Assembly (NCBI RefSeq): GCF_021462265.1
Contig: NZ_JAJONF010000011.1
Span: 170,556-234,555 of the forward strand
Origin: Streptomyces shenzhenensis
GTDB lineage: Bacteria > Actinomycetota > Actinomycetes > Streptomycetales > Streptomycetaceae
Direction of reading: 5' to 3'
Length of the DNA: 64,000 bases
A model generated the notes under the pieces. The model was not told where the DNA came from. It was given only the letters and a program-made list of their open reading frames with translations, and searched no databases. How positions within the stretch are numbered: the stretch's first letter is position 1; every line of letters begins with the position of its first letter. A program made the position numbers and the translations under genes. This document shows positions 24,756 to 33,142 of this stretch, one piece after another.

Positions 24756-26671
24756 CTCACGATGGTCGCGACCGGAAGCTTCTCGACACGGATCGCCGAC
24801 GCCTTGAACTCCGCCGTCCCCGCGATCGGGCAGTTGGCCTCGATGGTCAGCTGGTTGGTGTCCACCTCGTCGGGAAAGTGCATGGTCATGAAGGCGAGAC
24901 CGGGGCGCAGCGCCGTGTCGATCCAGACCGGGGCCACCACCGCGCCCCGCCGCGAGGACACCCGGACCTCCTCGCCGGCGGCCACCCCGTACCGCTCGGC
25001 GTCCTCCGGGCACAGCTCGATGTACTCGCCGCGCCGCAGCGGGGAGGCGAAACCGCCGCTCTGCACACCGGTGTTGTAGGAGTCGAGCCGTCGCCCGGTG
25101 GTGAGCCGGATGGGGTACGTCTCGTCGGTGAGGTCGACCGGCGGATCGTGCCGCACCAGCCCGAACGGCGCAGGCGTCCCGCGCCTGTCCGGGTCCGTCT
25201 CCCACAACCGGCCGTGCAGGTACGTCGGTTCGAGGCGCTCGGTGCTCGGGCACGGCCACTGGATGCCCTGGTGCTCGGCGAGACGGTCGTACGTCATCCC
25301 GTAGTGGTCCGGGGAGACGGAGCGGAGCTCGTTCCAGACGGCCTCCGCGTCCGCGTACTTCCAGTCATGGCCGAGCCGGGCCGCCAGCGCGCAGATGATG
25401 TCGATGTCCTCACGGGCCTCGCCGGGCGGCGTGACCGCACGGCGTACCCGCTGGACCCGGCGTTCGCTGTTGGTGGTCGTGCCCTCGGTCTCCGCCCAGC
25501 CGGCGGTCGCGGGCAGCACCACGTCCGCCAGTTCCGCCGTCTTCGTGAGGAAGATGTCCTGGACGACGAGGAAGTCGAGGGCCTGGAGCCGGCGTACGGC
25601 CTGCTCGCTGTCGGCTTCCGACTGGGCCGGGTTCTCGCCGATGCAGTAGACCGCCCGGAGCGTGCCGTCCTCCATCGCCTCGAACATCTCGGTGAGGTTC
25701 AGCCCGTAGTGCGGCTGGATGACCGTGTCCCAGGCGGACTCGAACTTCAGCCGCGTCGCCGGGTCGAGGATGTCCTGGAAGCCCGGCAGGCGGTTGGGGA
25801 TGGCGCCCATGTCGCCGCCGCCCTGCACGTTGTTCTGCCCGCGCAGCGGCTGCAACCCGGCGCCGTACCGGCCGACCTGGCCGGTGAGCAGGGAGAGGTT
25901 GATCAGGGCGCGGACGTTGTCGGTGCCGTTGTGGTGCTCGGTGATGCCGAGGGTCCAGCACAGCTGGGCGCGCTCGGCGCGGGCGTAGGCGTGCGCCAAC
26001 TCCCTGATCGCGCGCGCCGGTACGCCCGTCACCTTCTCGGCGAGGGACAGCGTCCAGGGTTCGACGAGCGCCCTGTACTCCTCGAAGCCGCTGGTCGCCC
26101 GTTCGATGAACGCCTCGTTGGCCAGACCCGCGTGGATGATCTCCCGGCCGATCGCGTGCGCCATCGGGATGTCCGTGCCGACGTTCAGCCCGAGCCAGCT
26201 CTCCGCCCACTCGGCGGTCGAGGTGCGGCGCGGGTCGACCGCGTACATCCGGGCCCCGCCCCGGATCCCCTTCAGCACGTGCTGGAAGAAGATCGGGTGC
26301 GCGAAGCGGGCGTTGGAGCCCCACATCACGATGACGTCGGTGTGCTCGATCTCCTCGTACGAGGAGGTGCCGCCCCCGGAGCCGAAGGCGGCCGTCAGAC
26401 CGGCGACGCTCGGCGCGTGGCACGTCCGGTTGCAGGAGTCGACGTTGTGGGTGCCCATCACCACCCGGGCGAACTTCTGCGCCACGTAGTTCATCTCGTT
26501 GGTGGCGCGGGCACAGGAGAACATCCCGAACGCGTCCCGGTTGCGCTCCAGTCCGCGGGCCGCGCGGTCCAGGGCCTCCGCCCAGCCCGCCTGCCGGAAC
26601 GGCTCGTCGCGGGAGTCGCGGACCAGCGGGTGGGTGAGCCGGGTGTAGGTCTTCTGCTGCCTCTTCCTCAT
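24752..26671 (-). CDS. Formate dehydrogenase catalytic subunit (bis-MGD), lacking its own N-terminal Fe4S4 domain
   Basis: This 639-residue molybdopterin oxidoreductase should oxidise formate to CO2. The active-site context NVDSCNRTCHAPSVAGL gives Cys84-His85, matching the Sec/Cys-His pair that marks formate dehydrogenases. The C-terminal molybdopterin dinucleotide-binding domain is present (YPIRLTTGRRLDSYNTG, then LCPEDAERYGV). The protein starts at LTHPLVRDS-like sequence, just where family members continue after CIKGRFG. The N-terminal Fe4S4 domain is therefore absent and is found in the gene at 22072-22932. The ATG at 26671 overlaps the upstream panE-like stop (ATGA). The subunit is cytoplasmic (no Tat signal) and NAD-linked through NuoEF. 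Confidence 0.92.
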   Translation of the reverse strand: MRKRQQKTYTRLTHPLVRDSRDEPFRQAGWAEALDRAARGLERNRDAFGMFSCARATNEMNYVAQKFARVVMGTHNVDSCNRTCHAPSVAGLTAAFGSGGGTSSYEEIEHTDVIVMWGSNARFAHPIFFQHVLKGIRGGARMYAVDPRRTSTAEWAESWLGLNVGTDIPMAHAIGREIIHAGLANEAFIERATSGFEEYRALVEPWTLSLAEKVTGVPARAIRELAHAYARAERAQLCWTLGITEHHNGTDNVRALINLSLLTGQVGRYGAGLQPLRGQNNVQGGGDMGAIPNRLPGFQDILDPATRLKFESAWDTVIQPHYGLNLTEMFEAMEDGTLRAVYCIGENPAQSEADSEQAVRRLQALDFLVVQDIFLTKTAELADVVLPATAGWAETEGTTTNSERRVQRVRRAVTPPGEAREDIDIICALAARLGHDWKYADAEAVWNELRSVSPDHYGMTYDRLAEHQGIQWPCPSTERLEPTYLHGRLWETDPDRRGTPAPFGLVRHDPPVDLTDETYPIRLTTGRRLDSYNTGVQSGGFASPLRRGEYIELCPEDAERYGVAAGEEVRVSSRRGAVVAPVWIDTALRPGLAFMTMHFPDEVDTNQLTIEANCPIAGTAEFKASAIRVEKLPVATIVR

Positions 26672-27639
26672 GCGGCGCTCCTCAGCGCGAGCAGGTCCGA
26701 GATGGCGTGCACGGTGCGCAGGGTGGGCACCTCCACGCCGGTGATGTCCGCCAGTTCGACGACGGCCGCGAGCAGGACGTCCAGTTCCAGCGGCTTGCCG
26801 CGCTCCAGGTCCTGGAGCGTGGAGGTGCGGTGGTCGCCGACCTTCTCCGCGCCCGCCAGCCGGCGTTCGATGGAGACCGGGATCTCGCAGCCGAGCGCCT
26901 CGGCGACGTCGAGCGTCTCGCGCATCATGATCTCGATGACCCGGCGGGTGCCGCCGTGCAGGCACATCTGCCGCATGGTGGCGCGGGCCAGCGCGCTGAT
27001 CGGGTTGAAGGAGATGTTGCCGAGCAGCTTGAGCCAGATGTCGTTGCGCAGGTCCTGCTCCACCGGGCACTTCAGCCCGCCGGCCCGCATGGCCTCGCTG
27101 AACCGCAGACCGCGCGTGGACACGCTGCGGTCCGGCTCGCCGACCGAGAACCTGGTGCCCTCCAAGTGCCGCACCACACCGGGGGCGTCGAGCTCGGTGG
27201 CCGCGTAGACCACACAGCCGAGGGCGCGTTCGGGGGCGAGTACGGCGCTGACGGCGCCGTCCGGGTCGACGCTCTCGACGCGGTGGCCCTCGTAGGGGCC
27301 GCCGTGCCGGTGGAAGTACCACCAGGGGATGCCGTTCTGGGCGGCGACCACCGCCGTCCGCTCGTCCAGCAGCGGCTCGATCAGCGGCCCGCACGCCGCG
27401 TACGAGGTGGCCTTCAGCCCCAGGAAGACATAGTCGACCGGGCCGACCTCGGCCGGGTCGTCGGTGGCGTGGGCGTGCGCGGTGAAGTCGCCGCGCGGGC
27501 TCAGCACCCGTACTCCGTACTGCCTCATGGCCGTCAGGTGGGGTCCACGGGCGATGAGATGCACATCGGCGCCCGCGCGGTGGAGCGCGGCACCGACGTA
27601 GGCGCCGATCGCACCGGCGCCGAGGACTGCGACTTTCAC
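26668..27639 (-). CDS. Ketopantoate reductase (PanE/ApbA)-family oxidoreductase
   Basis: This 323-residue NADPH-dependent dehydrogenase has an N-terminal VAVLGAGAIGAYVGAAL dinucleotide-binding motif, the conserved Lys in FLGLKATSY and the catalytic Lys in LRNDIWLKLLGNISFNPISAL with the Asn/Ser substrate residues. The GTG start at 27639 has GGAGTG 4 nt upstream. It is the first gene of the fdh operon, so its substrate is more likely a 2-keto acid of C1/C2 metabolism than pantoate, but this is inference. A true panE is expected elsewhere in the genome. Confidence 0.85.
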   Translation of the reverse strand: MKVAVLGAGAIGAYVGAALHRAGADVHLIARGPHLTAMRQYGVRVLSPRGDFTAHAHATDDPAEVGPVDYVFLGLKATSYAACGPLIEPLLDERTAVVAAQNGIPWWYFHRHGGPYEGHRVESVDPDGAVSAVLAPERALGCVVYAATELDAPGVVRHLEGTRFSVGEPDRSVSTRGLRFSEAMRAGGLKCPVEQDLRNDIWLKLLGNISFNPISALARATMRQMCLHGGTRRVIEIMMRETLDVAEALGCEIPVSIERRLAGAEKVGDHRTSTLQDLERGKPLELDVLLAAVVELADITGVEVPTLRTVHAISDLLALRSAA

Positions 27640-27760
27640 GGAACACTCCGTTCGGTTTGAGGGATACCGCGGAGGTGGCCTCGGACGTGGCCTCTTTCGT
27701 GCCGCGTTCGGGGCCGGATCCGGTGCGGCCTCGAGCTCTTGCGCGCCTCGGCCGCATCGT

Positions 27761-27785
27761 GTCGACGAAATATTGTCTACAGTAT
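27761..27785. promoter_or_regulatory. Putative FCD-GntR operator in the fdh/OFA divergent promoter
   Basis: GTCGACGAAATATTGTCTAC runs into AGTAT. It contains a quasi-palindrome with core TGT-N2-ACA (ATATTGTC/TACAGTAT) and a GTCGACGAA element shared with the site at 44161-44169. It lies between the panE-fdh operon (minus, start 27639) and the OFA transporter (plus, start 27907). The TGT/ACA-type symmetry fits GntR-family operators. The link to the GntR gene at 30576 is inference. Confidence 0.6.
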
Positions 27786-27906
27786 GGAGCCGACGCCGAC
27801 AAGGGTTCGGGCAGCGACCGTTCGGCGCATTCTGGATACCGCTCATCGCATACGATCGAGCCGTTGCCTTCTCAACCACCCGGCCCGGCCCTACCGTTCG
27901 GGATTC

Positions 27907-29235
27907 ATGAGCAGCCCCCCTGTAGCACCGCCGGGCTGGAGCCGCTGGCTCGTCCCGCCCGCCGCCCTCTCCGTCCATCTCTCCATCGGCCAGGCCTACG
28001 CCTGGAGCGTGTTCAAGCCGCCGCTCGAATCCGCGCTGAACCTGAGCGGCACCGAGAGCGCGCTGCCCTTCCAGCTCGCGATCGTGATGCTCGGGCTGTC
28101 CGCCGCGTTCGGCGGCACCCTCGTCGAGCGCAACGGGCCGCGCTGGGCCATGACGGTCGCCCTGATCTGTTTCTCCTCGGGCTTCCTGGTCTCCGCGCTC
28201 GGCGCCGAGACCAGGCAGTTCTGGCTGATCGTCCTCGGCTACGGCTTCGTCGGCGGCATCGGGCTCGGCATCGGCTACATCTCGCCGGTCTCCACGCTGA
28301 TCAAGTGGTTCCCGGACCGGCCCGGCATGGCCACCGGCATCGCCATCATGGGCTTCGGCGGCGGCGCGCTGATCGCCTCTCCGTGGTCCGCGCAGATGCT
28401 CTCGTCCTTCGGCAGTGACAACGATGGCATCGCGGTCGCCTTCCTGGTGCACGGGCTGTCGTACGCCGTCTTCATGACCCTCGGCGTGCTGCTGATCCGG
28501 GTGCCGCGCACGGAGCGGCCGGTCGAGGACGCGCCGAGCGCATTCGAGGGCGTGCAGGTCTCCGCGAACAGCGCGATCCGCACCCCGCAGTTCTGGTGCC
28601 TGTGGGTCGTGCTCTGCATGAACGTGACCGCCGGCATCGGCATCCTGGAGAAGGCCGCCCCGATGATCACGGACTTCTTCGCCGGCAGCTCCACCCCGGT
28701 GTCGGTGTCCGCGGCGGCCGGGTTCGTCGCCCTGCTGTCCGCCGCCAACATGGCGGGCCGGATCGGCTGGTCGTCCACCTCCGACCTCATCGGCCGCAAG
28801 AACATCTACCGCGTCTACCTCGGCGTCGGCGCCCTGATGTACCTGCTCATCGCCCTCTTCGGCGACTCGTCGAAACCCCTGTTCATCCTCTGCGCGCTGG
28901 TGATCCTCTCCTTCTACGGCGGCGGCTTCGCGACCGTCCCCGCCTACCTGAAGGACCTCTTCGGCACCTACCAGGTCGGCGCCATCCACGGCCGGCTGCT
29001 CACCGCCTGGTCCCTCGCCGGTGTGCTCGGACCACTGATCGTCAACTGGATCGCCGACCACCAGAAGGGCGCCGGCAAGCACGGTTCCGACCTCTACACC
29101 CTGTCCTTCGGCATCATGATCGGCCTGCTCGTCGTCGGGTTCGTCGCCAACGAGCTGGTCCGGCCCGTCCACGCCCGCCACCACGTCCCCACCCCGAGGG
29201 AGGCCGTCGATGTCGAACGACAGCAGCCTGCGTGA
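27907..29235 (+). CDS. OFA-family (oxalate/formate antiporter-like) MFS transporter
   Basis: This 442-residue protein has 12 predicted membrane segments. Signatures of the OxlT/OFA group are the N-terminal GQAYAWSVFKPPLE segment, GIGLGIGYISPVSTLIKWFPDRPGMATG in TM4-5, and SAANMAGRIGWSSTSDLIGRK in the central loop. It should move formate, oxalate or another small carboxylate. It diverges from the formate dehydrogenase operon over a shared promoter with a putative GntR operator, and a small membrane-protein gene overlaps its 3' end. The ATG at 27907 gives the expected short cytoplasmic N-terminus. Confidence 0.9.
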   Translation: MSSPPVAPPGWSRWLVPPAALSVHLSIGQAYAWSVFKPPLESALNLSGTESALPFQLAIVMLGLSAAFGGTLVERNGPRWAMTVALICFSSGFLVSALGAETRQFWLIVLGYGFVGGIGLGIGYISPVSTLIKWFPDRPGMATGIAIMGFGGGALIASPWSAQMLSSFGSDNDGIAVAFLVHGLSYAVFMTLGVLLIRVPRTERPVEDAPSAFEGVQVSANSAIRTPQFWCLWVVLCMNVTAGIGILEKAAPMITDFFAGSSTPVSVSAAAGFVALLSAANMAGRIGWSSTSDLIGRKNIYRVYLGVGALMYLLIALFGDSSKPLFILCALVILSFYGGGFATVPAYLKDLFGTYQVGAIHGRLLTAWSLAGVLGPLIVNWIADHQKGAGKHGSDLYTLSFGIMIGLLVVGFVANELVRPVHARHHVPTPREAVDVERQQPA

Positions 29236-29344
29236 GCCCGACCGCCGCTGGCTGATCGCGGTCGCCTGGATCTGGGTGGGCGCGCCGTTCGCCTACGGGG
29301 TGTACGAACTCGTACAGAAGGCGACACAGCTGTTCAACGGATGA
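29210..29344 (+). CDS. MFS transporter small subunit (44-residue single-TM protein)
   Basis: The ATG at 29210 lies 26 bp inside the 3' end of the OFA transporter gene, in another frame. The 44-residue product has a short polar N-terminus (SNDSSLREPDRRW), one hydrophobic helix (about residues 15-34, LIAVAWIWVGAPFAYGVYEL) and a short tail. Small single-TM proteins of this type are encoded directly after OFA-family transporters in actinobacteria and are annotated as MFS small subunits. The overlap implies coupled translation. Its exact role is not established. Confidence 0.8.
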   Translation: MSNDSSLREPDRRWLIAVAWIWVGAPFAYGVYELVQKATQLFNG

Positions 29345-29491
29345 CCACCCGGAATGCTCGGGCGTCCGAGGGTCTGCAAGAAGCCGACAACTCGGGCGCC
29401 CGTTTCCTGTGGCCTTACGTGCCGTCGTACCCGTGAGTCACTGAACAGACTGGTGAGCCCATACCGAGGCAACGAGGGGGACCCACCACCC

Positions 29492-30439
29492 ATGAACGGC
29501 TCGCGCATCGCCGCCGTCGGCCACTACCAGCCCGCGAAGGTACTCACCAACGAGGACCTCGCGGGCATGGTCGACACCAGTGACGAGTGGATCCGCAGCC
29601 GGGTGGGCATCAACACCCGGCACATCGCCGGACCCGACGAACCCGTCGACGAACTGGCCGCCCACGCCGCGGCCAAGGCCCTCGCCGCGGCCGGCCTTAC
29701 CCCCGCGGACATCGACCTCGTCCTGGTCGCCACCTCCACCGCGATCGACCGCTCCCCGAACATGGCCGCGCGGGTCGCCGCCCGGCTCGGCATTCCGCAG
29801 CCCGCCGCGATGGACGTCAACGTCGTGTGCGCCGGCTTCACCCACGCGCTCGCCACCGCCGACCACACCGTCCGCGCGGGCGCCGCCACCCGCGCCCTCG
29901 TCATCGGCGCCGACAAGATGTCCGAGGTGACGGACTGGACCGACCGTACGACGTGCGTCCTGGTCGGTGACGGCGCGGGCGCCGCCGTGGTCGAGGCGTG
30001 CGGGCCCGGCGAGGAGCCCGGCATCGGGCCGGTGCTGTGGGGCTCGGTCCCCGAGATGAGCCACGCCGTACGGATCGAGGGCACCCCGCCCCGGTTCGCG
30101 CAGGAGGGGCAGAGCGTCTACCGCTGGGCCACCACCCAGCTGCCGCCCATCGCCCGGCGCGCCTGCGAGAGGGCCGGGATCGCCCCCGCCGACCTCGCGG
30201 CGGTCGTCCTGCACCAGGCGAACCTGCGGATCATCGAGCCGCTCGCGCAGAAGATCGGCGCGGTCAACGCGGTCGTGGCCCGCGACGTCACCGAATCCGG
30301 GAACACGTCGGCCGCGAGCATCCCGCTCGCGCTGTCCAAGCTGGTCGAGCAGGGGCGGGTGTCAGGCGGCGACCCGATCCTGCTCTTCGGGTTCGGCGGC
30401 AACCTGTCGTACGCCGGTCAGGTCGTCCGCTGTCCCTGA
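29492..30439 (+). CDS. Beta-ketoacyl-ACP synthase III (FabH)-family thiolase-fold enzyme
   Basis: This 315-residue protein has the complete KAS III triad: Cys in NVVCAGFTHAL (near residue 110), His in VVLHQANLRI and Asn in ESGNTSAAS. TSDEWIRSRVGI and FGFGGNLSYAGQ are also typical. The ATG at 29492 gives the canonical N-terminus. It lies between the OFA small subunit and the GntR gene, apart from any fab cluster or polyketide genes, so its substrate may not be malonyl-ACP and it may be a condensing enzyme of the island. The housekeeping fabH is expected elsewhere. Confidence 0.88.
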   Translation: MNGSRIAAVGHYQPAKVLTNEDLAGMVDTSDEWIRSRVGINTRHIAGPDEPVDELAAHAAAKALAAAGLTPADIDLVLVATSTAIDRSPNMAARVAARLGIPQPAAMDVNVVCAGFTHALATADHTVRAGAATRALVIGADKMSEVTDWTDRTTCVLVGDGAGAAVVEACGPGEEPGIGPVLWGSVPEMSHAVRIEGTPPRFAQEGQSVYRWATTQLPPIARRACERAGIAPADLAAVVLHQANLRIIEPLAQKIGAVNAVVARDVTESGNTSAASIPLALSKLVEQGRVSGGDPILLFGFGGNLSYAGQVVRCP

Positions 30440-30505
30440 TGTCTCTCCGGGGGCGCACCGCGCTGTGACACGCCTGACTCCCGCTCCGACTGGCCCTTGC
30501 GCACC

Positions 30506-30522
30506 GTAGACTGTAGACGAAA
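30506..30522. promoter_or_regulatory. Putative autoregulatory operator upstream of gntR
   Basis: GTAGACTGTAGACGAAA contains a direct repeat of GTAGAC and a GTAGACGAAA element. That element matches GTCGACGAAA at 27761-27770 in 9 of 10 positions and GTCGACGAAT at 44161-44170 in 8 of 10. It also shares ACTGTAGAC with the reverse strand of the 27 kb site. It lies 54 bp upstream of the GntR start. Confidence 0.55.
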
Positions 30523-30575
30523 GCCAATCGATACTGGGACGGACTCGCCGCGCGTCTGCCGAGGAGGGGGAGACC

Positions 30576-31253
30576 ATGCTGTCTGCCGGACTGCCGCAGG
30601 GTGCGGTGCCGAAGCTGGAACGCCCCGGCCCGCTGCGCGACCGCGTCTACGAGGCGCTGCTGGAACTCATCACCACCCGCGCTCTCCAGCCCGGCCAGCA
30701 CCTCGTCGAGAGCGAACTCGCCGGCCACCTCGGCGTCTCCCGGCAGCCGGTGCGCGAGGCACTCCAGCGGCTGAACACCGACGGCTGGGTCGACCTCCGC
30801 CCCGCGCAGGGCGCGTTCGTGCACGAGCCGACGGAGGAGGAGGCCGACCAACTCCTCACCGTCCGCACCCTCCTGGAGGCGGAGGCGGCACGGCTCGCCG
30901 CGGCCAACGCCGACGCCACCGGCATCAAGGCCCTGGAGGACCTGTGCGCGGAGGGCGAGAAGGCCGTCGGGGCCGACGACGTGGACGGGGCCGTCGCCAT
31001 GAACGCCCGGTTCCACGCCAAGATCATGGAACTCGCCGGCAACACCGTGCTGGCCGAACTGGCCGCGCAGGTGGACCGCCGGGTGCGCTGGTACTACACA
31101 CCGGTCGCGCGGCAGCGCGGCAGCCAGTCCTGGATCGAGCACCGCGGCCTGATCGCCGCCATCGTGGACCGTGACGAGCAGCGCGCCACGCTGCTGATGC
31201 GCGACCACACCGAGCACACGCGCCGGTCGTATCTCGGGCGGGCGACGAGCTGA
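30576..31253 (+). CDS. GntR-family (FadR subfamily, FCD domain) regulator
   Basis: This 225-residue protein has an N-terminal GntR winged helix (residues about 18-80: LRDRVYEALLELITT, GVSRQPVREALQRL) and an FCD effector domain (about 95-220) with the metal-binding His in NARFHAKIMELAGN. FCD domains bind small carboxylates or acyl-CoAs. Its location inside the oxalate/formate island, and the matching motif upstream of this gene and in the two divergent promoters at 27.8 and 44.2 kb, make it the best candidate for the island regulator. The ATG at 30576 follows GGAGGGGGAG. Confidence 0.92.
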   Translation: MLSAGLPQGAVPKLERPGPLRDRVYEALLELITTRALQPGQHLVESELAGHLGVSRQPVREALQRLNTDGWVDLRPAQGAFVHEPTEEEADQLLTVRTLLEAEAARLAAANADATGIKALEDLCAEGEKAVGADDVDGAVAMNARFHAKIMELAGNTVLAELAAQVDRRVRWYYTPVARQRGSQSWIEHRGLIAAIVDRDEQRATLLMRDHTEHTRRSYLGRATS

Positions 31254-31363
31254 CCGCAAGGTCCGGCGGCGGGCCCGGACCGCAGGCTCCGTGATCACGG
31301 CCCGTACGGCCGGGTGGCTCGCAGCAGGACGGCTCACGACCGGGTGCGCCAGGGGACGGCGGC

Positions 31364-32356
31364 TCAGGGCAGGGCGATCAGGGCGATGCCGCCGGCCTGC
31401 GCGACCGCCAGCCGGGTGCCGTCGGGGTGGAGGGCGGCAACGGGGGTCGGGACATGCCTGCCGCCGAAACACGTGCCCTTGGCGGGTACGCCGACCTGGG
31501 GCCACTCCGCGACGAGCCGCCCGGTGGCCGCGTCGAGCAGCCGCGGGTGACCGGGAAACGAGATCACCTGATCGCCGCGGGGCAGGAGCAGGACACCCGG
31601 ATCGGCATCGCCGGCCGGGTTGCGGTGGAGCCATCGTCCCTCCGGCACCGACCACACACCCAGGTGGCGAGGCGGCAGCCCGGCCGTCTCCTCCTCGTCC
31701 CACTCCTCCGCCCCCGTCGCCAGGACCAGCCGGTCGGTGTCGAGCCAGCAGCCCGCCGTCACCTCGCCGTTCATGACCGCCGCATACGGCAGCACACCGC
31801 CGCCGTCCAGGGTGGCCGGGTCGCTGAGCGCGAGCGCCGTGTCGTAGACCAGGGCCGCCCCGAAGGGCTGCCAGTACCAGCCGATCGAGAGCAGGTACCG
31901 GCCGTCCGGGCTCAGGCTCAGCCTGGAGTGGAAGACGTCCTGCGGCTCGCGCTCGCCGACGGTCAGCCGCTCGCCGCTCGCCGCGTCCTCGATCTGGAGC
32001 ACGTTGTATTCGTCGGGGCAATGGACGACGACCTCGCGGCCGTTGCCCAACGCGCCCAGGGCGAGCGGGTAGTCGTAGTCCGGTGCGTGGTAGTAGCTGC
32101 GGTTCAGCTCTCGCACGATCCGTTCGCCTTCGCACAACACCCCTTTGGTGCCGCGCTCCTGGTACACGGCGGAGTACGGCCCCGAGACCGAGGCGGTCCC
32201 GGCGTCGAACGGAGAGCTCCACGTGAAGGCGGCCGCCTTCAGTTCCTCCCCGCCGCGGCCCCAGCGCCGGCCGCCGTCGACCGCGCAGACCAGTTCGTCC
32301 CCCTGCCACACCAGCGACTTCGGCGCCGCCTTCACCGGTATCGACTCCACGGACAT
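31364..32356 (-). CDS. Beta-propeller (WD40/YVTN-like) protein of unknown function
   Basis: This 330-residue protein has no signal peptide or membrane segment. Repeated beta-strand motifs such as SLSPDGRYLLSIGW, LHPDGTRLAVA and VWSVPEGRW are spaced as in WD40/YncE-type propellers of about seven blades. The ATG at 32356 is preferred over upstream in-frame codons because the propeller begins soon after it. It is convergent with the GntR gene and has no obvious metabolic link. No function can be assigned. Confidence 0.72.
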   Translation of the reverse strand: MSVESIPVKAAPKSLVWQGDELVCAVDGGRRWGRGGEELKAAAFTWSSPFDAGTASVSGPYSAVYQERGTKGVLCEGERIVRELNRSYYHAPDYDYPLALGALGNGREVVVHCPDEYNVLQIEDAASGERLTVGEREPQDVFHSRLSLSPDGRYLLSIGWYWQPFGAALVYDTALALSDPATLDGGGVLPYAAVMNGEVTAGCWLDTDRLVLATGAEEWDEEETAGLPPRHLGVWSVPEGRWLHRNPAGDADPGVLLLPRGDQVISFPGHPRLLDAATGRLVAEWPQVGVPAKGTCFGGRHVPTPVAALHPDGTRLAVAQAGGIALIALP

Positions 32357-32788
32357 CGGCGCCCCCACTCCGGTGCCCCTCGGTCGGGCCCCCCACCGGG
32401 AATCTACGGGGCCCTGCGGCCCCGCGCCTACTCGGGGTCGCGGCACAGGCAGAAGGGCCGACCAGGCGGGACCGACCGGCACGCGTACGTCGTCCTGCGG
32501 CTGATCCGGGGCGAGTGCCGCTCCCACGGCGACGGCCTCGGCCGCCGCCCCCGGTCGGGCTATCCGGTATCTTGGATCACGAGCCCCCTGCCCGGGGCGC
32601 GAGTTCGTCAGAGGCGTCGTCTTTCCGGGCAGCACACCGCGACCACCCGGCCGAGACTCCCGTGACTTCCGTTCGACGGACACCGCTCGAGATCGGAACG
32701 ACAACAGCGCTCAAGCCGACAGGTCCTCATCAGGTACGTCCAAGGGTCCGGTGAAGACATGCAAGTCGACCAGGGCCCTGACGTCGCG
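32357..32788. other. Spacer without a convincing gene
   Basis: About 430 bp holds the promoter region of the propeller gene. Around 32570 lies GGTATCTTGGATC, resembling one half of a GntR-type operator seen upstream of other actinobacterial regulator genes. No regulator gene follows, so it may be a remnant. I see no RNA gene or repeat. Confidence 0.4.
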
Positions 32789-32971
32789 TCAACGGCCGGC
32801 ACTCTTGCGGCGCAGGAGGACTGCGAGTGCCTTGCAGGCGTCCTGGCGTCGGCTCGGGTCGCGGGCCAGGGCCGCGGTCAGGGCGACCACCGTTACCGTG
32901 CCGGCGTACAGAACGGCGCCGATACCGGCGGGCAGCATCGTGCCGTCGAGGATTTGGGACAGGGCGGTCAT
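32789..32971 (-). CDS. Small membrane protein (60 residues), unknown
   Basis: The ATG at 32971 follows GAAGG with 8-nt spacing. The product has one hydrophobic segment (about residues 11-34, LPAGIGAVLYAGTVTVVALTAALA) and a basic C-terminal tail (RDPSRRQDACKALAVLLRRK). Small proteins with a similar basic RDPxRRxDA tail recur in Streptomyces without known function. It lies divergently 171 bp from the NB-ARC/TPR gene. Confidence 0.55.
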   Translation of the reverse strand: MTALSQILDGTMLPAGIGAVLYAGTVTVVALTAALARDPSRRQDACKALAVLLRRKSAGR

Positions 32972-33142
32972 GGCGGGCACCTTCCACGGCACTTGCGTGC
33001 CAAGCGCGTGCTTGGTGGAGTCATGACCCCAGATACGGGCGGCCTGAGGAAGTGTCCGGAACGGCTGGATGGCTGTCTTCCCAGGTCAACTTCATTGAAT
33101 TAACGTCTGGGTGTCATCCGGTCCGGACAGGTCGTCGGTCCC

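Noticed and set aside
24674..27208. 844-codon plus-strand open frame across the fdh operon
   Set aside because: Antisense shadow of the formate dehydrogenase catalytic gene and panE-like gene.
32565..32585. GGTATCTTGGATC element resembling a GntR operator half
   Set aside because: The second half is degenerate and no gene with matching orientation follows; kept only as a possible remnant.
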